64,000 bases of DNA from Symbiodinium natans. Its lineage: Eukaryota > Sar > Dinophyceae > Suessiales > Symbiodiniaceae. Below the pieces are notes generated by a model. It did no database searches. It saw only the letters and a program-made list of their open reading frames with translations, and had not been told where the DNA came from. Where the stretch lies: NCBI GenBank assembly GCA_905221605.1, contig CAJNDS010002679.1:184001-248000 (forward strand), written 5' to 3'. Each line of letters opens with the position of its first letter. Positions within the stretch are counted from its first letter, which is position 1. Made by a program: the position numbers and the translations under genes. This document shows positions 43,301-50,910 of this stretch, piece after piece.

Positions 43301-43379
43301 CGGGATAGGGAACGTCACCACCCTCGATCGCTTCGAGGAGGGTGACGCCCTCGGCCTGACCTGCAACCTCTGCGGACAT
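37335..43379 (-). CDS. ORF1: Gag, two CCCH fingers, protease, reverse-transcriptase C-terminal part and RNase H
   Basis: 2,014 codons from the first ATG at 43377-43379 (MSAEVAGQAEG); an in-frame GTG lies 29 codons earlier. Gag-like helical region in the first 600 residues. Two CCCH fingers, C-x8-C-x5-C-x3-H, at about 659-678 (CFHFRDHGNCPKGDACPYSH) and 732-751 (CLFFSKNGSCKKGASCDMVH), in a Lys/Gly/Ala-rich linker. Aspartic protease motif VECMLDGCAGANHV (Asp about 857). Cys-rich region (about 1118-1165) before a hydrophobic helix (about 1181-1199). Then SKAEVCVSKGKLLGHNIG, which matches the end of gypsy reverse transcriptase, and RNase H with ADASGIAVGGSVVQ (about 1527) and CWTDHANLTR (about 1594). 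The catalytic YVDD half is in ORF2. Confidence 0.88.
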   Translation of the reverse strand: MSAEVAGQAEGVTLLEAIEGGDVPYPERMSYVAWLKWRRETGSRPLSKRDGVSTTPEQEAALWRKVMKFLHDAEGEDEEEEEEEEDSELVPEASGAGGDSPPRVDVSAAARELAMVPTGAAYVPATAPGSRPAGPSGPPSTAGSVPGTAEGLQAELRAIFRPDQEPVADYLTRVSRIVLALKAHGVTVSSRDLDALSTKATLLADEFSKIGGDWHPTKMVRRLRTRFSVAALRGGEDPEDAEEIQREIQCIGELILALGGKESSSQEKVWSSPSDVPVEAVGPRSPGLPQPATASGLGVGLDRGGLHTAEVAGGPSAARDLGATDGDSPLRAKLAALEMEIEALKRGSDGGGSQTGSQNPAGDFAAALAAQTEALKEALAQRGGQSSITTVKTDLTWPTLTDDKSDARDVVLFYEEFEDVCALANNCRGMSAREKLLALRGRCRGSRMKTYTNAYRAAWKSGEVLSDPQAVYDRIKNKHLMFGESREEREVRVDGEHASLAKGKLTGHQFEPLFEASIADLEAVGLGKTPRELYLSYLRKMPPYLQKEIRNDKRLWPGDPKDGGLRGPQTWEESHKVVLEYEQREAAHRAVSHSVYSTTGSPSADPSVALAEAQKEIRSLKAAAKAAAKGAAAAAKAGADQTFAAASKGAGKGADKKICFHFRDHGNCPKGDACPYSHDKELRRKALAAKKGDQTFATAKGKGKGKGGGKAKASAKPRAAAKGAAKPPGTVCLFFSKNGSCKKGASCDMVHNLTTSGGTPALPANWAAPSGASMSNPFAAFSVQIGSSGVQAGVSGAAGRAAVQQHALPLSKGGRDKFATLDDLPKDWWNLADNEPGGYQYRTVVQVLDRKVECMLDGCAGANHVTEELVVGMMNRAAELGIGTEDPGFPVVRLEKWVHPEYVHGIASGAPVPLKGAAVLRVTLLEGRTADDCRPNTEIFVRCKIAARGTSDWHGLIFGGRALDCAGRMGLGFRPGPDFHVLDTLGIRMPRCEDHSKTRKDRAYAFEARLSSLDDASCTEPGGGSRELLRYDGEEPLELSPGDGVLVPVVREQGVSAEGSLSEVVLPVECGVEAVPGLWPTGEGKGFVLLAAQECDHSLQPGEVVAEVRSGLVSTAACGCGAVETVFESEPSPQACADCGVAVASVDHDPCFACGSASRAAARSFQGCSSCARSFGRLRTGARIGVLSVLAAVTVLASVWGGSGPVGRPVEEPGVLTCLDHLPSVDSWWEAPGGYASVWGRRPAQKDLGTLAVEKAPYETCLLQRVGEAWRLWDTRDLRVAESVACSDEVPVTERLAVFRTRKGPRWAGWREGSATAGRGASDAVRPADAVDTARCPSYHIVESWDIEKMIEEPPTDYYYEKLAADMRARHPKACPHLLDHLVSLEGFLDKSILFGFSFGISKAEVCVSKGKLLGHNIGRDGSSPDEERCQAVIDFPPLWEKLHIQQFLGCANWLRGYLPVEYGHAAKILGQWQKPGAVFPEGGLGSAATEGCKAFKAIKRMMQNRINLATFDEASAADGSCPLEQIADASGIAVGGSVVQMTRDLSQLKVLMTHSKSLTPAQQNWPPLIQEAFAQLEVKRATRRMFGSIRTLCWTDHANLTRAQTSDIGMDPKLVRWVAEILMDGSEIRSLSGRSATLGDSFSRNPKDRDALLAARTKDLEGLSGQLRGFDLDQYLGEGTEGDGPVPWAVGNDAVPEPAGRVQAAAVPMCVVAALPVRVMVVFDYARWKEQDAELTEIRRVFQASLPGVSVAVRGCWGPFEDTDGLASHFDCGAGRLAGTKKIKRIRVDLLTSCAKVLREASGFRPQFLVGLGQGGLVTAVLRWPLVVELTLQARNLQRKEARAVGEAWAGIKAIWAVRPRLWRTQQGHLEVAEACPELKKDFPEPPLRGFGIVGKQALGAEVLRSLRLDAVRSIDDASIRGMLDEPSRPLWDHEGLCICGKRTYLFSRCPACIEKEAVDTSVEIAEREEPEPPLEGDLEAHEVGLEVNSVLATLDRTGGLLGLGPQPSSNGR

Positions 43380-43543
43380 TGCCGCGCCTTGGTTAGCAGG
43401 CCGCAGGCGTGGCGCACGAAGCGCCGCGCCTTGGTTAACAGGCCGCAAGCGTGGCACACAGTCCACGCGTCCAGGTCACGGACCGCGACAGACAAGCAAA
43501 GCAATGCTTGCCCACTCGGGCCGTAGGCACAAGAGCTGTACGC
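43380..43543 (-). other. 5' leader with 42-bp tandem duplication
   Basis: Between primer site and ORF1 ATG. A unit starting GCCGCGCCTTGGTTA on the + strand occurs at 43381 and again at 43423, with three or four differences. It is read through by the in-frame GTG extension of ORF1, giving two RLRPxNQGAA peptides, but the ATG downstream is the likelier start. Confidence 0.6.
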
Positions 43544-43561
43544 TTCCCAGAACAGCCCCCA
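43544..43561 (-). other. Putative tRNA primer binding site
   Basis: In sense orientation TGGGGGCTGTTCTGGGAA lies two bases after the 5' LTR, and primer sites usually begin TGG. I cannot name the matching tRNA. Confidence 0.5.
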
Positions 43562-43563
43562 AT

Positions 43564-43872
43564 TGTGAAGTCGACCAGCGCTGGACTTGCACTAAGCCAA
43601 TGCAATCACAGCCCGGTCACGCTGTTTTACGACTTCGCGAGTTCAAGCACTTGTGCAGCTACGCCTGAGTGCGTCCGGTCGGACCGCACAGCAACCTAAG
43701 AGCTACTGTACGAAACTACCGTGCTCAAAGGCACAAGCTCGGTACTTGAGCCAAAATATTGGCATTGATGCGAATTGCAAAACTCTACATGCAAAGGAAA
43801 ACTACAAGGTGGTCTGCCGAGTCCTAATGCATCACAGAGCAGAAGATGCATATGCACTCATGTCAGCTCACA
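43564..43872 (-). repeat. 5' LTR (right copy)
   Basis: 309 bp, same ends as the left copy, with one base difference. In sense orientation it precedes the primer site and ORF1, so it should carry the promoter. It holds the second spliced-leader-like motif at 43745-43757, about 115 bases in. Confidence 0.95.
43745..43757 (-). promoter_or_regulatory. Spliced-leader 3' end motif in 5' LTR
   Basis: Same ATTTTGGCTCAAG as in the other LTR. If transcription begins near here, this could mark the start of the repeated (R) region derived from a trans-spliced RNA. Confidence 0.7.
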
Positions 43873-44115
43873 ATATACATATATACATATATACATATAT
43901 ACATATATACATATATACATATATACATATACACATATATACATATATATACATATATACATATATACATAATATACATAATATACATAATATACATAAT
44001 ATACATAATATACATAATATACATAATATACATAATATACATATATACATATATACATATATACATATACACATATATACATATATACATATATGCATAT
44101 ATCTATATATGTATG
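43873..44115. repeat. ATATACAT microsatellite, right of the retroelement
   Basis: Continuation of the array at 27494-27719. It contains an inner run of a 9-bp variant (ATATACATA) at about 43973-44040 and ends near a 20-base C run at 44119. Confidence 0.95.
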
Positions 44116-44182
44116 CTCGCCCCCCCCCCCCCCCCCCTGATCCACACATTTGGCCTCGGGAAGGGGGTTTTGGGAGGGGGGG

Positions 44183-44830
44183 GACTCCAGACTCCAGATT
44201 TCCAGAAAAAAATCTGGAGTACCCCCGGACTCCAGACTCCAGATTTCCAGAAAAAATCTGGAGTACCCGGGGCCCCGGACTCCAGACTCCAGATTTCCAG
44301 AAAAAATCTGGAGTACCGGGGCCCCAGACTCCAGACTCCAGATTTCCAGAAAAAATCTGGAGTACCGGGACCCTGGACTCCAGATTCTGGAGTCTGTAAT
44401 CTGGAGTCTGGGGCTGCGTGTACTCCAGATTTTTTCTGGAAATCTGGAGTCTGGAGTCTGGGGCCCCGGGTACTCCAGATTTTTTCTGGAAATCTGGAGT
44501 CTGGAGTCCGGGGTTCCGGTACTCCAGATTCTTTCTGGAAATCTGGAGTCTGGAGTCTGGGGCCCCGGGTACTCCAGATTTTTTCTGGAAATCTGGAGTC
44601 TGGAGTCCGGGGTACTCCAGATTTTTTCTGGAAATCTGGAGTCTGGAGTCCGGGGCCCCGGTACTCCAGATTTTTCTGGAAATCTGGAGTCTGGAGTCCG
44701 GGGCCCCGGTACTCCAGATTTTTTCTGGAAATCTGGAGTCTGGAGTCCGGGGCCCCGGTACTCCAGATTCTTCTGGAAATCTGGAGTGTGGAGTCCGGGC
44801 CCGGGTACTCCAGATTTTTTCTGGAAATCT
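44183..44830. repeat. 49-bp satellite with polarity reversal
   Basis: Left part: units starting GACTCCAGACTCCAGATTTCC at about 44183, 44228, 44278, 44327 and 44376, spaced 45-50 bases. Right part: the reverse complement, with TACTCCAGATTTTTTCTGG at 44421, 44471, 44520, 44570, 44613, 44662, 44710, 44759 and 44806. Each unit is itself a palindrome around CCAGAAAAAA. The block ends abruptly at TTTAGGG DNA. Long frames here are repeat artefacts. Confidence 0.9.
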
Positions 44831-46265
44831 AGTGTTTAGGGTTTAGTGTGTAGGTTTCAGGGTTTAGTGTTTTGCATTTAGGGTTGAGTGTTAAGTTTAA
44901 GGTTTAGGGTTTCGGGTCAAGCGGCTCGGCTAAAACCCCAGAAAAACCCTAAACTCTGATATCCAAACAGTAAGCATCCGAACCCCGACGGGTTTTTGGT
45001 TTCAGGTATAGATTTAGTAGGGCTCGAGGTTCCGGCTTTGGGGTTTACTGTTTAGGGTTTAGGTTTAGTGTCAAATGTTTAGGGTTTAGTTTGAAATGTT
45101 TAAGGTTTAGTTTTTGGGTTAAGTGCTTAGTGTTTCGGGTTTCGTGCTAAGTGTTTGGGGTTTGTGCTAAGGGCTTAGTGTTAAGTTTTTAGGGTTAGTG
45201 TTTAGGGTTTCGTGTCAAGGGTTTCGGGTTTGGTTCTTTAGGGTTAAGGGTTTTAAGGATTTTTACAATTTTGAATGATCTGGGGAAGGCACCGGGGCTT
45301 CCCCAGACCATTGACAACTTGAAAATCCTTCTGTTTAGGGTTTAGGGTTTAGTTTTCAGGGCTTAGTGTGTAGGGTTTAGTGTGTAATGTTTAGGGTTTA
45401 GTTTTTAAGGTGTAGTGTTTAAGTGTTTTGGGTTTAGTGTTTAGTAAGGGATTAGTGCCTAAGTGTTTAGGGTTTCGTGTTCAGTCTTTGGGGTTCGTGC
45501 TAAGGGCTTAGTGTTAAGCTTTTCGGCTTAGTGTTAAGGGGCTAGTGCTGAGTGTTTAGGGTTCAGTGCTAAGGGTTTCGGCTTCTTTTTTGGGTTACGG
45601 GTTTTAAGGATGTTTACTAGTGTTCAGGGTTTAGTGTGTAGGGTTTAGTGTGTAATGTTTAGGGTTTAGTTTTTAGGGTGTAGTGTTTAAGTGTTTAGGG
45701 TTTAGTGTTTAGGGTCTAGTGCTTAAGTGTTTAGGGTTTCCTGTTAAGTGTTTGGGGTTTGTGCTAAGGGCTTAGTGTTAAGTTTTAGGGTTCGTGTTTA
45801 GGGTCTGGAGCTGAGTTTTTAGGGTTTAGTAGTGCTTATGTGTTTAGGGTTTCGTGTCAAGTGTTTGGGGTTCGTGGGCCTAGTGTTAAGTTGTTTAGGG
45901 TTAGTGTTCAGGGTCTCGTGCTGAGTGTTTAGGCTTTAGTGTTAAGGGTTTCGGGTTTGGTTTTTTGGATTAAGGGTTTTAAGGATTTTTACTAGTGTTC
46001 AGGGTTTAGTGTGTAGGGTTTAGTGTGTAATGTTTAGGGTTTAGTTTTTAGGGTTCAGTTTTTAGGGTGTAGTGTTTAAGTGTTTAGGGTTTAGTGTTTA
46101 GGGTCTAGTGCTTAAGTGTTTAGGGTTTCATGCTAAGAGTTTGGGGTTTGTGCTAAGGGCTTAGTGTTAAGTTTTAGGGTTAGTGTTTAGGGTTTCATGT
46201 TAAGTGTTTGGGGTTTGTGCTACGGGCTTAGTGTTAAGTTTTTAAGGGTTAAGGGTTTAAGGGTT
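44831..46265 (+). repeat. Long TTTAGGG-derived array with 370-bp higher-order units
   Basis: Dominated by TTTAGGG, TTTAGTG and TTAAGTG units. A longer unit containing ACTAGTGTTCAGGGTTTAG recurs at about 45617 and 45991, with a related start near 45337, so there is a higher-order period near 370 bases. There is no coding potential. Confidence 0.85.
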
Positions 46266-46854
46266 TTTGCAAGTTCACATGATCTGGAGAAGGCACTGGG
46301 GCTTCCCCAGACCATCTAAACTCTTAAAATCCTTGAAATCTTACAAAAATCCTTAAGCTTCTGTTTAAACATTCTCAGGATTATGAAGGTTTTAAGACTT
46401 TTAAGCCTATTAAAGACCTTAAATTGCTTACGTATTTAAGTGGCTGCCCTTTGCGGATTTTAGAGATTTTTGAAGTTGCCAATGGTCTGGAGAAGCCCCG
46501 GTGCCTTCCCCAGACCATATAAATATTTACAAATCCGTAAAACCTTGAAATTCTTGCAGTTGTAAATGGCTGTCCTTTTGAAGCTTCAAATTTTTAGGAT
46601 GTTCAATTCTAAAATCCGTAACTTCCTTAATTTTAAACGGCTGCCCGTCTTTAATTTTAAGGAATTTTAGACTTTTAAGGGATAAACGTTTCGAGGTTTT
46701 TAAGGGCTTTAAAGCCTATTAAGATCCTTTAAATCTTGAAAATTTTGAAATGTTTTAAGTACCTTAAAGCCCTTCAAATTTGAAAAGGGCTGCCCCTTTA
46801 AAGGATTTAAAACTGCAAATGGTCTGGAGAAGCCCCGGTGCCTTCCACATATCA
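45275..46854. repeat. Four copies of a 37-bp hairpin repeat
   Basis: Copies at 45275-45311, 46279-46315, 46482-46518 and 46819-46854. Each begins ATGRTCTGG and ends CCAGACCAT (decayed in the last). The central part reads AAGGCACCGGGGCTT in the first copy (one base different in the second) and its reverse complement AAGCCCCGGTGCCTT in the last two, so the copies lie in opposite orientations. Confidence 0.8.
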
Positions 46855-46923
46855 TCTAAATTTTACAAACCCCTAAAACCCTGCAAAGCCTTAAACTTCT
46901 AATTGCTACCCTTCTAAAATTTT
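46320..46923. other. Stretch without a gene around the hairpin repeats
   Basis: Moderately AT-rich text with recurring fragments such as CCTTGAAAT and AAACGGCTGCCC. Holds two of the hairpin repeats. No coding signal was recognised. Confidence 0.5.
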
Positions 46924-47104
46924 ATGGGGCCGCAAGACACAAGTTTCAGAAGCAAAATGCACATAAAAAACGCTAGTGTTTTTATAGAGGATAATATACT
47001 AGAGCTTTTTGTATTCCAGTGCAGTTTTTACTGCATTTTCCGAGGAAAAACCAGAAAATCAGACAAAGACGAAGACAAGAAAACCATAGGTGTGGATCAT
47101 GGGG

Positions 47105-47393
47105 GGGGGGGGCTGACCATATGTATATATGTATATATGTATATATGTATATATGTATATATGTATATATGTATATATGTATATATGTATATATGTATAT
47201 ATGTATATATGTATATGTATATATGTATATATGTATATATGTATATATGTATATATGTATATATGTATATATGTATATATGTATATATGTATATATGTAT
47301 ATATGTATATATGTATATATGTATATATGTATATATGTATATATGTATATATGTATAGTATGTATAGTATGTATAGTATGTATAGTATGTATG
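47105..47393. repeat. TATATGTA microsatellite
   Basis: About 33 copies of the same 8-bp unit as at 27.5 and 43.9 kb, but in the opposite orientation, ending in a TATAGTATG variant. It is preceded by GTGTGGATCATGGGGGGGGG, a tag shared in reverse with the array at 44.1 kb. Confidence 0.95.
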
Positions 47394-47918
47394 TATTCAT
47401 GTACACCCTCTAACATTCACATTTAAACAAACCTGCTAAAGCCCTGCAAGCCCGGACTGAGCCCGAAAGCCCACAGGCAGCCCCAGCGCCGGGCACCGGC
47501 AGAGGCGGAGCCCCAGCGGCACCGCGGCGGCCCGCGGTGGCCTGGCGAAGTTCCCGCAGTTTGTAGGTGTATGGGGTTTAGGGTTTAGGGTGTTCTTCCT
47601 TCGGGTTTCGGGCTTTAGGGGTTTAGGGTGGGTCTTCCTGGTTTCGGGCTTTCGGGGCTTTTGGGTCTTGAGTGTGTTGAGGGTGTTGCGGGTTCTGAGG
47701 GTTTTGAGGCGCCTTTGCAAAGCGGGGTTCAGGGTATGGCGTACCAAGGGCAGGGTTTGGTTGGGGCACGGTGGGTTTGAAGCCCTAGAGTTCCGCCGGG
47801 TTTGAGGGCCTCTGCGATGCCCAAACCCTAACCCCTAAACCCTAAAACCCTAAAAGCCAAAACCCTAAACTCTAAACCCTGAACCTCTTCTCTCCCCCAC
47901 CTCCTTCCCTTTTGCCAG

Positions 47919-47970
47919 GCTCCAAAGCCACCGAGCCCACCGCCTCGACTGCCGCCGCAGGACCGATGGG
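47919..47970 (+). CDS. Exon-like segment with strong splice sites
   Basis: A pyrimidine-rich tract and TTTTGCCAG precede it and GTGAGT follows. The frame reads SKATEPTASTAAAGPMG, so it would code a low-complexity linker. The splice context is among the best in the window. Confidence 0.45.
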
Positions 47971-48274
47971 GTGAGTATGCGCCAATGGGGTCAAATGCAG
48001 TAGCAACTGTGATGTTACCGCGAGTTTTACCTTCTACCTTTCGTCCCACATTTTTTCAACTGGACACGAACCTCCAAGCAGTGGAAGGTTTAGGGGTCCA
48101 GTGGTCTGGTGGCATTAAGGTTCCCAGGCTCGAGGCTTTGGACGCAATAAGGGTTTAGTGCAAGTTTGGGTCGTTAGGGGTTCGGGCCGCGTAACAGAGG
48201 CCCAACGCCCGAATCCAGCTGTGAAGTGGGCAGAGTAGTCCTCAACGCAAGAAGCGCCATGTCCCAGATCTTAG

Positions 48275-48429
48275 ACCTCGAGTACGCATGAGCACGCCAA
48301 GAACCTCAAGACTCCGATCAAGGGATTTCTTGGTCAGGAGGTGCCGACCTCAGTGCCGGAAGACGACGTCGTCGCCGCACTGACCACCACGTTCGTTGCC
48401 TCTCACCTTCAGGACGTGTTGCCGAGAGG
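48275..48429 (+). CDS. Exon of about 51 codons
   Basis: After ATCTTAG, the frame contains EHAKNLKTPIKGFLGQEVP and then TSVPEDDVVAALTTTFVASH, ending before GTCAAG. Composition is strongly protein-like. The family is not recognised. Confidence 0.5.
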
Positions 48430-48758
48430 GTCAAGGGATCAGTGGCTTGGGGGGTCAGGGTTCATGAAAAGTAGATTCTTTTGTTTCCTTGTGTGTGTGT
48501 GTGTAGATGTAGGGTTTCAGGCTTCAAAGTGACCGGGTACTAGCGACGGCTCGCCGATCCGGATGAGAAGCGAGATCCGAAGGCGAGATGTGGTTCCTCA
48601 ACACGCCTGACACTCCGCTTTCAACACCATTTCAGTACGGCCTAATTCTCGAAGCCCTGTGCCCATACAAAAATCTGAGCCCGTAAACGCTGCACCCCAA
48701 ACCCCACACCCTAAACCTACTAAACCTTAAGCCCTTAACCCAAAACCCTGAACTCCAG

Positions 48759-48812
48759 CAGAGCTGCAGGACGCGGAAGCGAACAGCAGCGATGCCGAAC
48801 TTCCTTCAGCAG
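48759..48812 (+). CDS. Exon-like segment, acidic
   Basis: Between ACTCCAG and a GC donor (GCCTGG). The frame reads ELQDAEANSSDAELPSA. CCCTAAA-type text precedes it. Confidence 0.45.
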
Positions 48813-49229
48813 GCCTGGCACCAGTGGGTTGTAAAGCCTGGGAGCTCCAGGGTTGTGAGATGAGACCCTCCAAATTTACCCGTTTTTGGGGGTTAGAGTT
48901 TTAAACTCTGAACCTTAAACCCTAAACCCTAAACCCTAAGCCCTAAGCCCAAAACCACGCGTGTTTGGGGTGGGTGGCTTTAGGGGTCGAGCTAGAGAGC
49001 AGCCTCCGACACCTGCATCTTGCACAGGAACCCTGTCCCCAAACCCCTAAATATGGGAAAAGGGTCTTTCCCAAAATAGGGTACCCCTTTATTCCTGAAT
49101 CCCCTTAAAAGGACCCCCAAAAAGGGTAGGTCCCCAAACCCGAAGCCTTAGGGTTTGCGTTGAGTTCCCAAGGCCCTCAGATCTTGGCTCCGGCGCTGGC
49201 CTGCACCTGGGGCCTTTAAAGCTGGCACG

Positions 49230-49232
<3 letters not shown>

Positions 49233-49268
<36 letters not shown>

Positions 49269-49345
49269 TGGGGGGTCAGGGGGGGTTGGGTGGGGAGGTT
49301 TAGGGGTTAGGGTTAGGGTTTTGGGGGGGGGGGGGGGGGGGGGGG
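49233..49345. repeat. Poly-G tracts
   Basis: Two G runs of about 33 and 23 bases separated by GGTTTAGGGGTTAGGGTTAGGG-like text. Lengths in an assembly may be unreliable. Confidence 0.85.
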
Positions 49346-49664
49346 AGGCAAGTCCCAGTTCATGCAAAAAGCCCAGCCCATACGGCCTTCGAGCATTTTC
49401 TCCAAGTCGTTGAACTTCGCTCGTCTTGATGTTTTCGGAAGTGCCCAGTTCTTAGACAGGCGCGGGTAGAGCGATTGGGGGAAGTTTGGGCGCTTTGCTC
49501 TGAAGACTCTTAAACGCTCCTCGATTTGTCGTGGATCATCACTGGGGTTGTAAGTAGGGTGGCTAATTAGGATTATTGGTCATACGAACCTTCAAGTACA
49601 TGACCCAAAGTCTAAACCCCAACACGAGATGGGGCATCCCCGAAACCCCAAACACTAAGCCCCC

Positions 49665-49822
49665 CAATCTCAAACCCTAAACCCGTAACTCCCAAGCCAA
49701 GCCTCAAACCCTGGACCTTAAAACGCTGAACCCAAACCCTAAACCCTAAACCCTGAATCTCAAACCCTAAACCCTCAAACCCTAAACCCAAAGCCCTAAA
49801 CCCTAAACCCTAAGCTCCTAAA
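49665..49822 (-). repeat. CCCTAAA tract before an exon
   Basis: Over a dozen CCCTAAA units with variants. It ends about 20 bases before the exon at 49842, and TTTAGGG-type text starts right after that exon. Confidence 0.85.
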
Positions 49823-49841
49823 AGGGGCTCCAACAGCCCAG

Positions 49842-49910
49842 GCCTTCGACAGCCCGGGCGCACGAGCTCGCTGGAGTGCCCACACAGCGAGCTCCGGTCC
49901 ACCCGGCCTG
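49842..49910 (+). CDS. Exon-like segment flanked by inverted telomere-like tracts
   Basis: Between GCCCAG and a GTTCAG donor, 23 codons in phase 0, containing AFDSPGARARWSAHTASSG. CCCTAAA lies directly left and GGTTTAAGGG directly right, which is the clearest example of the exon-flank pattern. Confidence 0.4.
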
Positions 49911-50318
49911 GTTCAGGGTTTGGGGTTTAAGGGTTTTGGACCTTATGAAAGGAACAAGCGTCCACAGCGTCCCTTTCTGCAGGTCTTAAGTGTTTGGGTT
50001 TTAAGGTTGAGGGTCCTTAGTTTTAGGGGTTTGGGGTTTGGGTTTAGGGGTAGGCGGGGGTGGGGGTGCTTGCAGTCTGTGGCTGAGGGTTTGGTGGCGA
50101 AGAGTAGAAGCGTTGGGTTTGGGAGTAGTTGAGGTTTCGCATTTTTGTTTGGTAAGGTTTCGGATGTGTGGGGGGCCGCTTTCAACTAAACTTACCAAAG
50201 TCCCCAAACCCCTAAAGCCCAAGCATGGAACCATCCAAACCCCTAAGCCTGAATTTGTTCCCCGTGTGTCGAGTTCAAGCATACCCTTAAAGCCTAAACC
50301 CTAAACCCTAAACACCAG

Positions 50319-50418
50319 TCCTCGAGGGACAACGACTGGGCCATGGACTACCTGGAGGAAATGCTGCAGCATGTTTTCGACAGGAGGATGCCTGGCCTGA
50401 AGTGGTTGAGGGCTCACA
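50319..50418 (+). CDS. Exon-like segment
   Basis: After CACCAG (itself after CCCTAAACCCTAAA), the frame contains SRDNDWAMDYLEEMLQHVF and then DRRMPGLKWLR, ending near GTGTGC. Composition is convincing. Family unknown. Confidence 0.5.
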
Positions 50419-50588
50419 GTGTGCAAACAACCCCAAAGCCCTGAAGCCCGCCTGAGAAAACATCCGCCAACCATATGAAAACAGCCCCAAAGCAGCGGGA
50501 AGAAGCCCCTGAATCCTCCTGAACCTTCAAAAGTGCCCCCATAAACCCTAAACCCTAAACCCTAAACCCTAAACCCCAAACCTTCGAG

Positions 50589-50673
50589 GATCTGGGAGTC
50601 CGAAGCGCTGGAGGCCGCCCTCGGCGGGGCGATGGGCGCGGTGGCGGGGCTCTGGGCGTGCTGGGCGCATTGA
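50589..50673 (+). CDS. Possible terminal exon
   Basis: After TTCGAG, the frame reads IWESEALEAALGGAMGAVAG, then LWACWAH and TGA at 50671-50673. It is preceded by five CCCTAAA units and followed by TTTTAGGGG text. Confidence 0.4.
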
Positions 50674-50862
50674 CGCACGAGCGGCTCGGTTTGAGGTGTT
50701 TTAGGGGTTTCAGGGTAAGAGGGTTTAGCGCTTTCGGGCTTTCAGGGCTCAGAGGGTTACTTCGGGAGATATAAGGTTTCTACAAGAAACGTCCCTGCTG
50801 AGAACTGGCAAGTTGCGTTTGCGAGGCGTGCCCTCAACCCCACACCCGACATGTAAAAGCAG

Positions 50863-50910
50863 AGCGAGGATGCGTCCTTCTACAAACCCTACGGCCCCAC
50901 TGGGGGTTGA
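50863..50910 (+). CDS. Short exon-like segment
   Basis: After AAAGCAG, the frame reads SEDASFYKPYGPTGG and then TGA. A donor could also lie at GGGGGTTG. Function unknown. Confidence 0.3.
   Translation, partial: SEDASFYKPYGPTGG

Larger units (their letters stand above)
27720..43872 (-). mobile_element. Large Ty3/gypsy-like LTR retrotransposon, about 16.15 kb
   Basis: Bounded by two 309-bp direct repeats that start TG and end CA, with a 4-bp ATAT duplication. All large frames run on the minus strand. In sense order: leader, ORF1 (Gag, CCCH fingers, protease, reverse-transcriptase C-terminal part, RNase H), ORF2 (integrase, methyltransferase-like region, reverse-transcriptase finger/palm part, C2H2 finger), ORF3/ORF4 (zinc fingers, membrane segment, PLD-type nuclease). 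One LTR mismatch in 309 by eye and long intact frames point to recent insertion. Standard LTR elements are 5-12 kb and lack the PLD module, so this is an unusual element. Confidence 0.93.

Noticed and set aside
37335-43466. ORF1 starting at the GTG at 43466
   Set aside because: An ATG 29 codons downstream follows a tandemly duplicated leader and gives a more typical start; the GTG extension reads through the duplication.
27494-43872. Integrated virus rather than retrotransposon
   Set aside because: LTRs, Gag-Pol domains and target duplication are present, but no envelope-like protein is seen; the membrane segments lie next to zinc fingers and a nuclease.
43653-44846. Long frames of 140-328 codons over the microsatellite and 49-bp satellite
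   Set aside because: They are open only because the repeat units lack stops, and they read as IYTYIHIY or LESGVWSLESG-type repeats.
44831-46265. Chromosome end (telomere)
   Set aside because: TTTAGGG units are highly degenerate, change strand many times in the window and have unique DNA on both sides, so they are interstitial.
47000-47426. Frames of 115-144 codons on both strands over the TATATGTA array
   Set aside because: Simple repeat translation on both strands at once; no protein signal.
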